Shown here: positions 7,846 to 16,723 of the stretch, one piece after another | How the letters are laid out: each line of letters opens with the position of its first letter | How positions within the stretch are numbered: the stretch's first letter is position 1 | Assembly: GCF_015277775.1 (NCBI RefSeq) | Contig: NZ_CP063849.1 | Location: forward strand, 1-64,000 | From: Paludibaculum fermentans | GTDB lineage: Bacteria; Acidobacteriota; Terriglobia; Bryobacterales; Bryobacteraceae | DNA length: 64,000 nucleotides | Reading direction: 5' to 3' | Position numbers and translations under genes: made by a program | Notes under the pieces: generated by a model | The model's input: only the letters and a program-made list of their open reading frames with translations | Databases searched by the model: none | What the model was told of the DNA's origin: nothing

Positions 7846-10611
7846 ATGAACGCAAGGCATGAGATTCCGGCTGGCTTGCGGCAGGGCTGCCGCGTGGCTG
7901 GGCTAATATTCGGCACGATTCTGTCGGTGTCTGGACAGAATGGGGCTCTCCAATGCGTCGCCAATTCCACGGCGGTACCGCGTCTGAACACTTCGGAGAT
8001 CACGGCTCTTGCGGGGGACCTGGAAATTGCCTGCACGGGCGGCACGCCGACTCCGGTGGGCCAAGCCGTGCCCCTGATCGATATCCGCGTGTATTTCAAT
8101 ACGAATTACACGGGCCGGTCCACGGGCACTCACACGGAATCCCTGCTGTTGATCGATCTGCCGCAGCCGGCGCAGCAGTTGCCGTGCTCGACGGATGCCG
8201 CGGCCTGCGGCTGGGTGGGCGGTTCGCGCGGCGCCAATGTGTTCCAGGCTCAGGTGCTGTCGGCGAACGGCATCACCTTCGCGGGCATCCCGCTGGATCC
8301 TCCCGGCCCGGGCGGAGTGCGCCGGTTTACGATCACGAACATCCGGGTGGATGCCTCCCTGCTGCGCAACGCCTCCGAATCCGCGCCGGTGCCGATCGAG
8401 GCGGTGGCGGCTTCCACGGGGCCTTCCATTGCGAATTCTCCGACGATTATCGGGTATGCGCAGGCGACTCTGAAAGCCGAGCTCGTGGACGCCAGCGGCG
8501 ACACGATCTTAAGTGGTCCGACAGGCGTCGAGTTTCCCAATTGCCTTGGAGTCCAGCAGCAGCGTTTCGCATTTCTGCGTTTCTCTGAGCAGCTTGGCGC
8601 CGCTCCGTTGTTCAGGCCGCGCACTACGGCCGCGGAGACAGGATTCGAATCCTCGCCGGCTCCGATCCCACAGAATTCTCCGGGGTTCTACTACAGCACG
8701 GAGACGGGCTTCTACAATCCAAGTTTCCCGCCCGCGTACGATATGAATAAGGCCGGCCTGGCGGAATTTGGAACGAGGATTCGTGGATCCTTCAGCAATC
8801 TTCCAGCGGGTGTTACCCTTTACGTCTCTACCACTCCCGTCAACTTCAGAAACGGTCAGCTCAGGACATACTCGGACGATTTGCCACTGGCCAGGCTGGT
8901 GTCCTCCTCCACAGGGGCTTTCACCCCGGTGCCGGCGACGGACACGCTGAACGGCATCCCGGTTGCTGCCCTGACGATCACCAACGGAACCGCGGAAGCG
9001 GTGTGGGAGGTGCTGTCCGCGAACTCTACCCTCACTGAATTCCTGCAATTCCCCGTATTTGTCTCTTTTCCCGCGAATTCAGTCGGCCTGGGCACCGCCC
9101 AGGTGACGATGGGTTTCGCGCCGGTCTCCAGTAACTCCTCAGCGAGCGATTCCGCGGCGGTACCCCGGTTCGCGGAGCTGGACACGACGCTCCCGCTATT
9201 TACGACTCTGGCGATGTGCCCGGGGTCGGGGTACATCGTAACGACCGCGCCGGCGCAGCTGCAGGTGAATGTGGACGGGCAGGTCTACCAGACGCCACAC
9301 TCCTTCGCATGGCTGCCGGGCAGTTCGCACACTGTAAGCGCTTTGCCCTCGCAGGCGACTGGGTCTGGTGTGCGGCAGGTATTTTCCAGTTGGAGCGATG
9401 GCGGCGCGGCGACGCACACCATCACGGTTCCGTCCGGGCCGGCTACATTTACCGCGAGCTTCAAGACTCAATACCGTGTGGATGTTGCCGCGGCGCCGGC
9501 TTCGGGAATGGGGACCGTCACCGCGGTGCCGCTGGCCGGCGGCACATCCAGCGATGGCTATTTTGACGCAGGCTCGCAGGTAGTGATCTCAGCGATCCCG
9601 TCCGCGGTTGCCAGCTTCAGCGCCTTCGGCGGAGATCTGGCCGGACCGCTGAGTGTTCAGACCGTCACAATCACAAAACCGCTGAACATCACCGCCACGT
9701 TTGTCAGCGCCGCGGAAGGCACCAGGACCATTGGCATCACGCCTCACGATGGACAGGCCTATCACAGCGTATTTGAAGCGGTCTTTCAAGGCGCACGAGG
9801 CGCTCAGTCGTTGCGCTGGGTGCAGGTGCTGTTCGCGGTGGCGCCCGATGGAGGTGGAGAGTCCTTCTGCTTTGTTCACTATGACGTGCAGGGCGGGGCT
9901 TTTTGGCTTTACTCCGATGTGGCCGGGTACTTTCAGGGGCCAGTCCAGCCGGGTGTCGCCTCGGCTGCGCTGCAGGGTTCCGCTTGCGCGCTGGCCACGG
10001 GGGTGTCAAGGGTGTCGACCAACGGAGCAAGGCTTCAGCTGAGCTTGAACCTCCTGTTCAAAGCGACAGGCGCCCGGAAGATGTATCTGCGGGCGCTGGA
10101 CATGGAGGAACGGGATACGGGCTGGACGGAGCATGGGACTTGGACACAGGTTGCCATAGCCAACCCGGTGCCCTTTGCGAATCCGTTCTCCGGCGGCCCT
10201 TCCAATCAGAGGTTCAATCTGACGTTTAGCCAGAAGGGTACAAATTACGCAGGCATGCCATCCGGTTGGAACCAGTTCCTGATCGCGGTCGACCCCAGCG
10301 GCGGCAACCGGCCTTTCTGCCTGGTGCATTATGACCGGGCGGCTGAATCGTTCTGGCTGTACTCATCCGATACCGGCTTCTTCCTAGGGCCTGCGCGGCT
10401 GGGCGTGCCCGGTTTGGCGCTAGACAGTTCAGCGTGCTCGCTCGATATTTCCACTGCCTTCGTCTCAGACTCCCCGGACACGTTGGCCTTGAATTTCCCT
10501 TTGACACTCAAACCCGGTATGAGCGGCGCTAACAAGCTCTTTCTGCGTTCCATGGATCAACTTCAGAGGGATTCGGGCTGGCAGGAGGTTGGCAGCTACC
10601 AGGTGCCCTAG
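7846..10611 (+). CDS. large secreted protein with InlB B-like repeats and a duplicated C-terminal module
   Basis: A 921-residue secreted protein. I take the ATG of MNARHEIPAG because it gives a compact signal peptide (CRVAGLIFGTILSVSGQN); an ATG at 7822 with GAGG before it is an alternative. After a beta-rich region, residues ~490-670 show divergent InlB B-repeat features (HTVSALPSQ, FSSWSDGGAATHTITVPSGPATFTASF, then TVTITKPLNITATF). The C-terminal ~280 residues contain two copies of a module with FCFVHYDVQGGAFWLYSD / FCLVHYDRAAESFWLYSSD and MYLRALDMEERDTGW / LFLRSMDQLQRDSGW. Function unknown; probably surface exposed. The 218 bp before it include an AT-rich stretch (7700-7745) that may hold the promoter. 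Confidence 0.75.
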   Translation: MNARHEIPAGLRQGCRVAGLIFGTILSVSGQNGALQCVANSTAVPRLNTSEITALAGDLEIACTGGTPTPVGQAVPLIDIRVYFNTNYTGRSTGTHTESLLLIDLPQPAQQLPCSTDAAACGWVGGSRGANVFQAQVLSANGITFAGIPLDPPGPGGVRRFTITNIRVDASLLRNASESAPVPIEAVAASTGPSIANSPTIIGYAQATLKAELVDASGDTILSGPTGVEFPNCLGVQQQRFAFLRFSEQLGAAPLFRPRTTAAETGFESSPAPIPQNSPGFYYSTETGFYNPSFPPAYDMNKAGLAEFGTRIRGSFSNLPAGVTLYVSTTPVNFRNGQLRTYSDDLPLARLVSSSTGAFTPVPATDTLNGIPVAALTITNGTAEAVWEVLSANSTLTEFLQFPVFVSFPANSVGLGTAQVTMGFAPVSSNSSASDSAAVPRFAELDTTLPLFTTLAMCPGSGYIVTTAPAQLQVNVDGQVYQTPHSFAWLPGSSHTVSALPSQATGSGVRQVFSSWSDGGAATHTITVPSGPATFTASFKTQYRVDVAAAPASGMGTVTAVPLAGGTSSDGYFDAGSQVVISAIPSAVASFSAFGGDLAGPLSVQTVTITKPLNITATFVSAAEGTRTIGITPHDGQAYHSVFEAVFQGARGAQSLRWVQVLFAVAPDGGGESFCFVHYDVQGGAFWLYSDVAGYFQGPVQPGVASAALQGSACALATGVSRVSTNGARLQLSLNLLFKATGARKMYLRALDMEERDTGWTEHGTWTQVAIANPVPFANPFSGGPSNQRFNLTFSQKGTNYAGMPSGWNQFLIAVDPSGGNRPFCLVHYDRAAESFWLYSSDTGFFLGPARLGVPGLALDSSACSLDISTAFVSDSPDTLALNFPLTLKPGMSGANKLFLRSMDQLQRDSGWQEVGSYQVP

Positions 10612-10643
10612 GGGCGAGCGGGCGGCAGCGCCACGATGAACGA

Positions 10644-10859
10644 ATGACACTCCGGTTGGCGGCCCTGGCCGTCGACTTCCTGATTGTGCCGCTGCCCGGC
10701 AGGGCAGAGGACTCCGCGCAAGTCTTTGTCTATGCCCCGCGGGAGACCGAGGCGCGCCGATGGACTGCTGCCTCCTGTGGCGGCAGCGTGGTGGCCGAAC
10801 TGAAGCAGGGTACCTTTTCGCTCTCCAGTTGAAGCCAGGTCGCTATTCGCTGAGTGTCG
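10644..10859 (+). pseudogene. remnant of a DUF2846-like secreted protein gene
   Basis: The reading RAEDSAQVFVYAPRETEARRW followed by ASCGGSVVAELKQGTF closely matches the intact gene at 13557-14018. The match changes frame near 10820 and continues as LKPGRYSLSV, so there is a frameshift. Homology stops near 10859, where sequence matching the antisense HEAT gene begins. About the last half of the gene is missing. It is a degraded paralogue and unlikely to make a functional product. Confidence 0.8.
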
Positions 10860-11222
10860 CCACCGCCGCCCTTGTCATGCCTGTCGTCTTCGAAAGCGCT
10901 GCTTTCAGGTCTTTTGCGGAAGCCTCACCGCCGATGCTGCCGAGGGCGGCCGCGGCGGCCCGGGCGATGCCGCGTCGGGGCCGTGCATCATTTTGACGAG
11001 CGCGGGGCCCACTCTGGCATCGAAGCGTTTGCCCATGCAGCTGATGACGCCGACCAGGCGGACGCCCTTCAGTTTGGAGTGGGCGGCGCGGAGGGCATCG
11101 TCGGCGGACGGATCGGCCATCTGCGGTTGAGGGCCGCAGCGTCCATGGTGGCGATGGCGCCCTCCCGAAACTCGGGCGGCGGCTCAGGCGGCTTGGGCTT
11201 GGCAGCGGGGACTGCGGGCGCC
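10860..11222 (-). pseudogene. remnant of the HEAT-repeat protein gene
   Basis: Read on the minus strand, this stretch matches the intact HEAT gene at 14100-14798. MADPSADDALRAA, KGVRLVGVIS, GKR and PALVKMMHGPD are preserved, and the N-terminal proline-rich part is recognisable. Compared with the intact gene, the C-terminal third is missing, about 150 bp in the middle are deleted (near 11122), and frames are broken. Its order and orientation relative to the DUF2846-like remnant are the same as in the intact pair at 13.56-14.80 kb. Confidence 0.8.
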
Positions 11223-11225
11223 GGG

Positions 11226-11330
11226 TTTGAAGAGGGCATTAACGACACGTTCTACCACGCGCGCCAGTTTGGGATCCGCGACCTGAATGCCTACGTACTG
11301 TACTTCATCCGGCCCAGCGGGTCAGCCTAA
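11226..11330 (+). pseudogene. remnant of the VOC-domain C-terminus
   Basis: The last 34 codons and stop (NDTFYHARQFGIRDLNAYVLYFIRP...) nearly repeat the C-terminus of the ankyrin-VOC protein that ends at 7627. The rest of that gene is absent: immediately upstream the sequence switches to the antisense HEAT remnant. An open frame of 158 codons runs through both remnants but is an accident of the fusion. The intact M28 peptidase gene starts 23 bp downstream. Confidence 0.82.
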
Positions 11331-11353
11331 TGCAGATGCGTCAGAATTGATCC

Positions 11354-12928
11354 ATGCGCCTCGCGATCCTTGCTGCCTGCCTGACGTTGGAACTGGCGGG
11401 TCAGAGCCCGCAAAGCCTCCGGTTGCGGGCCGATCTCGAATTCCTGTGCTCCGACGCATTGGCCGGCCGGGTGTCGCTGAGTCACGAGGCGGAGATTACG
11501 GCTCGCTACATCGCCGCCGACTTTCAACGAAGCGGGCTCGCGCCCGGGGCTGGAGGCTCGTATCTGCAGGAGTTTCCGCTGGTCGCCTACCGGACCGATT
11601 CGGGCAAGCGGGCGTTGCGGATGATACGCGCCGGGGTCCGGAAGGAATGGACGCCGGGTGCGGATTTCACGGGCGCGTTCAGCCGAGACGTGCGCATCGG
11701 TCCGAGTCCGGTGGTCTTCGCGGGCTTCGGCATCACGGCCCCTGAGTATGGCTACGACGACTATGCCGGGATTGAGGCGAAGGGCAAGATCGTCCTGATC
11801 TTCGATCACGAGCCGAAGGAAGACGATCCCCGGGCGGTGTTCAACGGAACGGGGCATACGCTGCATGCGGGCCGCACGACGAAGGTCGCCAATGCCCGGC
11901 GGCATGGAGCTCTGGCGGTGCTGGTTGCGAGTGAGCCCGTGCGCAGCCATCGCGGGTTACTCGAGCCAACGCCTGGCGGAACCACGCAGGGACAGCCGCT
12001 GCGGGCGAATGCTCCGCCGCAGTCGCTGGACGACGACTCGCAGATCCCGGTGTTCTCCATCTCGGATGAGGCGCTCGCGGAGTTGCTCGCCCAGCCCGCT
12101 GACCGGCAACGGGCGATCGAGGCGGGGTTGCGGCCGCAATCCGCAGACCTGCCGGATACGAGGATCGAGCTGGCCAGCGGCAATGCGGAGATGCACCGCG
12201 GCGTCTCGTTGAACGTGGCCGGACTACTGGAGGGCTCGGATCCGGTATTGAAGTCGGAGACAGTGTTGATCACGGCGCACTACGACCACCTGGGTACGCA
12301 GAACGGCAAGGTCTACGCGGGCGCCAACGACAACGCGTCCGGCACCGTGGCGGTGATGGAGCTGGCGCGGATGTTTGCGGCCAGCGGGCAGCGTCCCAAG
12401 AGGAGCCTGCTGTTTGTCGTCTTCGGATCGGAAGAGCAGTTGATGCTGGGCTCGTTCTACTACACGGCGCATCCCCTGCGGCCGCTCGCCGGAACGCGGG
12501 CGGTGTTGAACCTGGACATGATCGGCCGCGACGAGGCGCACATCCCGCAGAGCGAAGGAGTGCTGAAGATCCCTGCGGATACGAGCAACGAGTTGAACCT
12601 GGTAGGCGCCATGTACAGCGCCGATCTCCTGAAGGTGATCCAAGAGGAGAATCGCGGCGCCGGGCTGGTGCTGGACACGAAGTTCGATCGGGACCATTCG
12701 CTAAATGCGTTGTTCCGCTGCGATCATCTGCCGTTCCTGGCGGAGGGCATCCCGGCGGTCTGGCTGTTCGGCGGCTTCCATCCCGGCTATCACGAGCCGT
12801 CGGACACGGTGGAGAAGCTGAATTTCCCGAAGTTCGAGAAGGTGATCCGGCTGACGTACGCGGCGGCGGCGAAGGTCGCCGATGGAGCGAAGCCGCCGAA
12901 GTTCGGAGTCGAGCCGGCGCCAAGGTGA
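11354..12928 (+). CDS. secreted M28 family zinc aminopeptidase
   Basis: A 524-residue M28 metallopeptidase with a short signal peptide (MRLAILAACLTLELAGQS). A PA-like insert occupies residues ~110-270. All zinc-ligand signatures of the family are visible in order: AHYDHLG (His), GANDNASG (Asp), FGSEEQ (general base and ligand Glu), LNLDMIGRD (Asp) and GYHEPSDT (His). It should release N-terminal residues from peptides in the periplasm or outside. It lies 23 bp downstream of the VOC remnant. A short match to its N-terminal coding region occurs just after the intact VOC gene (7651-7665), consistent with an ancestral VOC-M28 order. Confidence 0.9.
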   Translation: MRLAILAACLTLELAGQSPQSLRLRADLEFLCSDALAGRVSLSHEAEITARYIAADFQRSGLAPGAGGSYLQEFPLVAYRTDSGKRALRMIRAGVRKEWTPGADFTGAFSRDVRIGPSPVVFAGFGITAPEYGYDDYAGIEAKGKIVLIFDHEPKEDDPRAVFNGTGHTLHAGRTTKVANARRHGALAVLVASEPVRSHRGLLEPTPGGTTQGQPLRANAPPQSLDDDSQIPVFSISDEALAELLAQPADRQRAIEAGLRPQSADLPDTRIELASGNAEMHRGVSLNVAGLLEGSDPVLKSETVLITAHYDHLGTQNGKVYAGANDNASGTVAVMELARMFAASGQRPKRSLLFVVFGSEEQLMLGSFYYTAHPLRPLAGTRAVLNLDMIGRDEAHIPQSEGVLKIPADTSNELNLVGAMYSADLLKVIQEENRGAGLVLDTKFDRDHSLNALFRCDHLPFLAEGIPAVWLFGGFHPGYHEPSDTVEKLNFPKFEKVIRLTYAAAAKVADGAKPPKFGVEPAPR

Positions 12929-12954
12929 AGCCGTGCCGACCTTAGAATAGTGGG

Positions 12955-13503
12955 ATGGCCCTGGAATTCACCACCTCCTATCTCAAGGAATCTCTGGAGT
13001 TGTTCCGCTATTACAAGAAGCTGGCAGAGCGCGCCATGGACCAGGTCGCGGACGACCAGTTATTCACCGTGCTCGACTCGGAGGCGAACTCCATTTCCAT
13101 CGTGGTGAAACACATGGCCGGCAACATGCGATCCCGCTGGTCGGATTTCCTGACCTCCGACGGCGAGAAGCCAAGCCGGAACCGGGACACAGAGTTTGAG
13201 AATCCTCCGGAAACGCGGGCAGCGTTGATGCAGGCGTGGGAGGAGGGCTGGGCCCAACTCTTCCAGGCGCTGGAGCCACTCTCGGACGAAGACCTGTCGC
13301 GCACCATCACCATTCGAGGCGAACCCCATTCCGTGATGCAGGCGATCAACCGGCAGATCGCGCACTACTCCTATCATGTCGGGCAGATTGTCCTGCTGGC
13401 GAAGCACCTGGGCTGCGACCGCTGGAATACCCTGACCGTGCCCAGAAACCGGTCGGCTGAGTTTATCCGGCGGGTGGTGGCTGGGGAAGCGAGCCAGCGG
13501 TAG
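12955..13503 (+). CDS. DinB-superfamily protein, DUF1572 type
   Basis: A 182-residue four-helix-bundle protein of the DinB/DUF1572 family. The three metal-binding histidines expected in the superfamily are recognisable: VVKHMAGN in helix 2 and the HYSYHVGQIV pair in the late helix. Related proteins are metal-dependent thiol transferases or damage-induced proteins of unknown substrate. The gene follows the M28 peptidase by 26 bp and is probably co-transcribed. The start is the first ATG in frame; no strong Shine-Dalgarno sequence is seen. Confidence 0.85.
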   Translation: MALEFTTSYLKESLELFRYYKKLAERAMDQVADDQLFTVLDSEANSISIVVKHMAGNMRSRWSDFLTSDGEKPSRNRDTEFENPPETRAALMQAWEEGWAQLFQALEPLSDEDLSRTITIRGEPHSVMQAINRQIAHYSYHVGQIVLLAKHLGCDRWNTLTVPRNRSAEFIRRVVAGEASQR

Positions 13504-13556
13504 TCCGCCGCCTGCTGAACTGGACGACTCCCGGGGCAGGGTGCCAGGATGGACGC

Positions 13557-14018
13557 ATGGTTTTCCGGCCGAAAGCTTTGGTGTGCCTGCTCCTCGCTGC
13601 GTCGCTCCCTGGCTTGGCGGAGGACCCGGCGCGAGTCTACGTGTATGCCCGTCGGGAGACGGAGGCGCGGTCGTGGATTGCTGTGTCCTGCGGCGGGTCG
13701 GTGGCCGCTGAGGTCAAGCAGGGTCACTTCTTTGCTCTGACCCTGGCGCCTGGCCGCTATTTGCTGAGCGTCGAGAATGGCGTGCCTTTGGCGCTTGATG
13801 CGGCCACCGGTAAGGACTCTTATGTTCGGCTGGACTGGCAGTATCAGGTGGGCCGGCCGCCCATTGCGGCGTTGTCCAAAGCCGGGCCGGAGGACGCTCG
13901 CCGGGAGATGCAGTACCTCGCCTATGTGCCCTCGAAGCGCCTGCACTCCAGCTTGGCGGCGAGGAGCGACCCACGTGCTCCGGTTCAGCCGCGGTGGAAG
14001 AACAGGGCAGGGCAGTGA
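13557..14018 (+). CDS. secreted DUF2846-like protein
   Basis: A 153-residue protein with a signal peptide (ALVCLLLAASLPGLAED) followed by ARVYVYARRETEAR, VSCGGSVAAEVKQGHFF and LAPGRYLLSVENG, a beta-sandwich pattern like the DUF2846 group of secreted and lipoprotein domains. The function of the family is unknown. The C-terminal ~60 residues are low-similarity and may be a lineage-specific tail. A frameshifted, truncated copy lies at 10644-10859. The gene is convergent with the HEAT gene across a terminator hairpin. Confidence 0.7.
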   Translation: MVFRPKALVCLLLAASLPGLAEDPARVYVYARRETEARSWIAVSCGGSVAAEVKQGHFFALTLAPGRYLLSVENGVPLALDAATGKDSYVRLDWQYQVGRPPIAALSKAGPEDARREMQYLAYVPSKRLHSSLAARSDPRAPVQPRWKNRAGQ

Positions 14019-14039
14019 GGAGTGGGCTCCAAAAACATT

Positions 14040-14075
14040 CAGCCGCCCCACACCATGGATGGGCGGGGGCGGCTG
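14040..14075 (-). terminator. intrinsic terminator of the HEAT-repeat gene
   Basis: CAGCCGCCCC (14040-14049) pairs with GGGGCGGCTG (14066-14075), a 10-bp GC-rich stem. Read on the minus strand, the hairpin is followed by GAATGTTTTTGG, a U-tract. It ends the HEAT gene and could also slow transcription of the convergent DUF2846-like gene. Confidence 0.8.
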
Positions 14076-14099
14076 AGGTTCGATCGAGGGTTTGCTGGC

Positions 14100-14798
14100 T
14101 TAGCGCGGCTTCACGGAAAGGGTCTCTTCCCGGATGATGCCGCTCATGGCCGCCAGGCGCACCGGCTTGGGTAGATCGGTGGCGCTGAGCGCGGCATAGA
14201 AGGCGAGGGCCTGGTCGCGCTTGCCCTCGGCTAACAGCCGTTCCGAGCAGACCAGGCAGGCGTCGGCGACAGCCGCCCGCGTCGTGCCGGTCGTCTTGGA
14301 GAGAGCTGCCTGTAGCTCCTTGGCGGAAGTTTCGCCGCCGATGCAGCCCAGGGCCGACGCCGCCGCGCGGGCGAGGTCGACGTCGGGGCCGTGCATGAAC
14401 TTGACGAGGGCCGGGATTGCCTTGGCATCCCGGCGCTTGCCGATGGAGTTGATGACGCCGATCAGGCGCACCCCCTTCTGCTTGGTGAGGGCAGCGCGGA
14501 GCGCGTCGTCGGCGGACGGGTCGGCCATCGGTTCCAGGCCGTAGCGGGCGTAGACGCTCAGGTGCTCGTCGCCGAGCAGCGAGGCAAGCACGGGAATCGC
14601 TTCCTTGGCTCCGAGTTCGCCGAGCCGCACGCAGGACTTGGCCTTCTGAAACTCAGTGGACTTCGCGTCACTGACGATGCGGAGGAGGCCCGCGGCGTCC
14701 ATGGTGGCAATGGCGCCTTCCTGGAACTCGGGCGGCGGCTCAGGCGGCTTCGGCTTGGCGGCGGGTACTGCCGGCGCGGGTTGTGTAGGTTGCTGCAT
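14100..14798 (-). CDS. HEAT-repeat protein
   Basis: A 232-residue protein starting at MQQPTQPAPAVPAAK; the start is fixed by a perfect AAGGAGA Shine-Dalgarno about 8 nt upstream, while the open frame extends further only by overlapping the next gene. A proline-rich N-terminus (residues 1-25) precedes about four HEAT-like helical repeats (e.g. LGAKEAIPVLASLLGDEHLSV; ALVKFMHGPDVDLARAAASALG). There is no signal peptide, so it is likely a cytoplasmic protein-binding scaffold. It follows the Gfo/Idh/MocA gene by 16 bp and is probably co-transcribed with it. A deleted paralogue lies at 10860-11222. Confidence 0.8.
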   Translation of the reverse strand: MQQPTQPAPAVPAAKPKPPEPPPEFQEGAIATMDAAGLLRIVSDAKSTEFQKAKSCVRLGELGAKEAIPVLASLLGDEHLSVYARYGLEPMADPSADDALRAALTKQKGVRLIGVINSIGKRRDAKAIPALVKFMHGPDVDLARAAASALGCIGGETSAKELQAALSKTTGTTRAAVADACLVCSERLLAEGKRDQALAFYAALSATDLPKPVRLAAMSGIIREETLSVKPR

Positions 14799-14814
14799 GG
14801 TGTGTCTCCTTCGT

Positions 14815-16092
14815 TCAGACTCGCCACGGCTCGCGCAGGGCGCGGGACCGCATCCGGTTCGCAATCTCGTCGTTCGTGAATTCGTGCTTCGTGGTGTCCC
14901 AGGTAAGCGTCTTGCCGCGCTGATAGGCGATGAAGGCCGCATGGCAAGTGACGTGGGAATTGGCGGCGGCGGAGGCGCTGGCGCTGGTGGCCTGGCGCGT
15001 TTTGATGCAGCGGACCAGTTCCTTTACGTGGTTTTCCAGCGCGAGGGCGGCCGACTCCGTGGGCCGCAGCAGCGGGCGGATGTTGTCGGAGCACTCGATC
15101 CTGGTGGCGTCGCCGGTCTCGACCCAGCCCTTGTCGCCTTCAATGCGGAAGCTGCAGGAGCCGGTCTTGAGAGCGCCGTCCCAGGCGTTGTCGCGCATGA
15201 CGAGCTTCACGCCGTTGGCGTAGCGGCAGTTCACTTGGTAGGGGCCGACGTTGGTGCCGACGGGCTCGTACTCCACCGGTTGGGTGTCGTCGTAGTCGGC
15301 GGCCCAATGGCAGAGGTCGACCGTGTGGGAGCCCCATTCGAGGATTCCGCCGCCATGGAAGTCGTAGAAGTTGCGCCAGCCGCCGGTGACGTAGGAGGAG
15401 TGGTAAGGACGCCAGGGCGCGGGGCCGAGCCAGCGATCCCAGTCGAGCACCTGTTTGGGCGGCAGTTCCTCGGCGGCGAGCCAGTCGCGACTGGGCAGCG
15501 GCGGCCAGTTCACGGACGGGCCGACATTCGCATAGAGGGCTTGGAGTTTGCCGAGGGCTCCGGACTTCAGGAGCTCTTTGCAGAGCTGGAAATTGGCGCC
15601 GTTGCGGCGCTGGCAGCCGGCCTGGTAGAGGCGGTTGTAGCGGCGGAAGGCGGCTCCGAGGGCCCAGCTCTCTTCGATCGACATGGAGCAGGGCTTTTCG
15701 CAGTAAACGTCTTTGCCGTGCTGGGCCGCGATGATGGAGAGCGGGGTATGCCAGCGATCGCCGGTGGCGATGAGGACGGCGTCGATGTCCTGGCGGGCCA
15801 GCAGTTCGTACTGGTCTGAGTACATCTGGCAGCCATGGTCGCCGTACTTCTGGTCGACCGTCGACTTGATGGTTTCGCGCCGGGAGTTGCGCACGTCGCA
15901 GATGGCGACGAAGCGTGCCTGCTCGACGTTGAGCAGCTTGCTGAGGACGTGGGCACCGCGGGAGCCGATGCCGATGCCGCCGAAGGTGATCTTGTCGCTC
16001 GGCGCAATGGCCCCGGCCCGTTGGCCGAGCACCAAGCTGGGGACGATCATCGGCGCGACCGCGCTCTGGAGTATCTGGCGTCTGGTTGTCAT
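14815..16092 (-). CDS. Gfo/Idh/MocA family oxidoreductase with Tat-like signal
   Basis: A 425-residue NAD(P)-dependent oxidoreductase. The N-terminus (MTTRRQILQSAVAPMIVPSLVLG) is a twin-arginine-like signal. The Rossmann glycine motif is GGIGIGSRG, and the catalytic EKP motif is intact (VYCEKPCSMS). The C-terminal alpha/beta domain contains FYDFHGGGILEWGSHTVDLCHWA. These exported acidobacterial members act on sugars or glycan-derived compounds; the substrate is unknown. It is first in a two-gene unit with the HEAT protein. Confidence 0.88.
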   Translation of the reverse strand: MTTRRQILQSAVAPMIVPSLVLGQRAGAIAPSDKITFGGIGIGSRGAHVLSKLLNVEQARFVAICDVRNSRRETIKSTVDQKYGDHGCQMYSDQYELLARQDIDAVLIATGDRWHTPLSIIAAQHGKDVYCEKPCSMSIEESWALGAAFRRYNRLYQAGCQRRNGANFQLCKELLKSGALGKLQALYANVGPSVNWPPLPSRDWLAAEELPPKQVLDWDRWLGPAPWRPYHSSYVTGGWRNFYDFHGGGILEWGSHTVDLCHWAADYDDTQPVEYEPVGTNVGPYQVNCRYANGVKLVMRDNAWDGALKTGSCSFRIEGDKGWVETGDATRIECSDNIRPLLRPTESAALALENHVKELVRCIKTRQATSASASAAANSHVTCHAAFIAYQRGKTLTWDTTKHEFTNDEIANRMRSRALREPWRV

Positions 16093-16216
16093 GGCCTTGG
16101 TAACCAGAATTCTATACCTGATTGACTGGTGTTGTCTCGGGTGGGGGGGAGACGAATGCGCGGGCCAGAGACTTGGTATTCGGAACCAGTTGGTTGGCGG
16201 CGGGGTCGAATAGTGC

Positions 16217-16477
16217 GTGCTGCTGGATCGAAGTGACTTGAAATCGGCCCGACGCTCTCAATGGATTGCCGGATCGATTGTGGCGATCGTGCTGACTCTG
16301 TTCACGGCGGATTCCATCCAGAGGATGCTGTCCCTGCCGCCGATGCCGCCCGAGATCCGCTGCAAGCTTGAGCACAACTGCCTCATCGTGGACGATTGGG
16401 GCCCGCCGGTTCCTCTTGTCGCACCGAGGATGTCGGAGATCAAACCTCTACCGCCTCAAGTTCATCGCACTCGATAG
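16217..16477 (+). CDS. possible small membrane protein
   Basis: An 86-residue open frame from a GTG, with one convincing transmembrane segment (IAGSIVAIVLTLFTADS, residues ~17-33) and a proline-rich tail (SLPPMPPEIRCK). There is no clear Shine-Dalgarno sequence and no recognised family. It occupies the otherwise empty interval 16093-16477, and its stop abuts the stop of the convergent GIY-YIG gene. I keep it as a low-confidence gene because of the membrane segment. Confidence 0.35.
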   Translation: MLLDRSDLKSARRSQWIAGSIVAIVLTLFTADSIQRMLSLPPMPPEIRCKLEHNCLIVDDWGPPVPLVAPRMSEIKPLPPQVHRTR

Positions 16478-16723
16478 TTATGGCCAGAGGCGTTTGTTGG
16501 CGAAGGCCCGGCCGGATGCGGATTTGAGGTAGCTTTCGAAGGCGGCGGCTTGAGGGCGGGTTTGGAAGGCGACGTAGGTTTGGAGGGACCAGGGGCGGTA
16601 TTGGGAAGTATGCGGGGAGCCGCCTTCGTTGTGCTTTTGGAGGCGGGATTTCAAGTCAGACGTTAGGCCGATGTAACGCTGGTTGGGATGGGTTTGGCTT
16701 TGGAGGAGGTAGACGTAGTGCAT
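16478..16723 (-). CDS. GIY-YIG domain nuclease-like protein
   Basis: An 81-residue single-domain GIY-YIG protein (HYVYLLQS...RYIGLTSDLKSRLQKHNEG...), with the YVY/YIG pair, the conserved Arg and the LKSRLQKHN helix all present. Small stand-alone members are common in bacteria and are usually annotated as excinuclease-like or endonuclease of unknown role. The ATG at 16723 puts the first strand at the very N-terminus; a GTG at 16735 is an alternative. It lies just beyond the palindromic repeats at the 3' side of the tmRNA gene, in the same orientation. Confidence 0.85.
   Translation of the reverse strand: MHYVYLLQSQTHPNQRYIGLTSDLKSRLQKHNEGGSPHTSQYRPWSLQTYVAFQTRPQAAAFESYLKSASGRAFANKRLWP

Noticed and set aside
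10854-11330. 158-codon open frame on the plus strand
   Set aside because: It runs antisense through the HEAT remnant and then in frame through the VOC remnant, so it is an accidental fusion of decayed pieces and not a gene.
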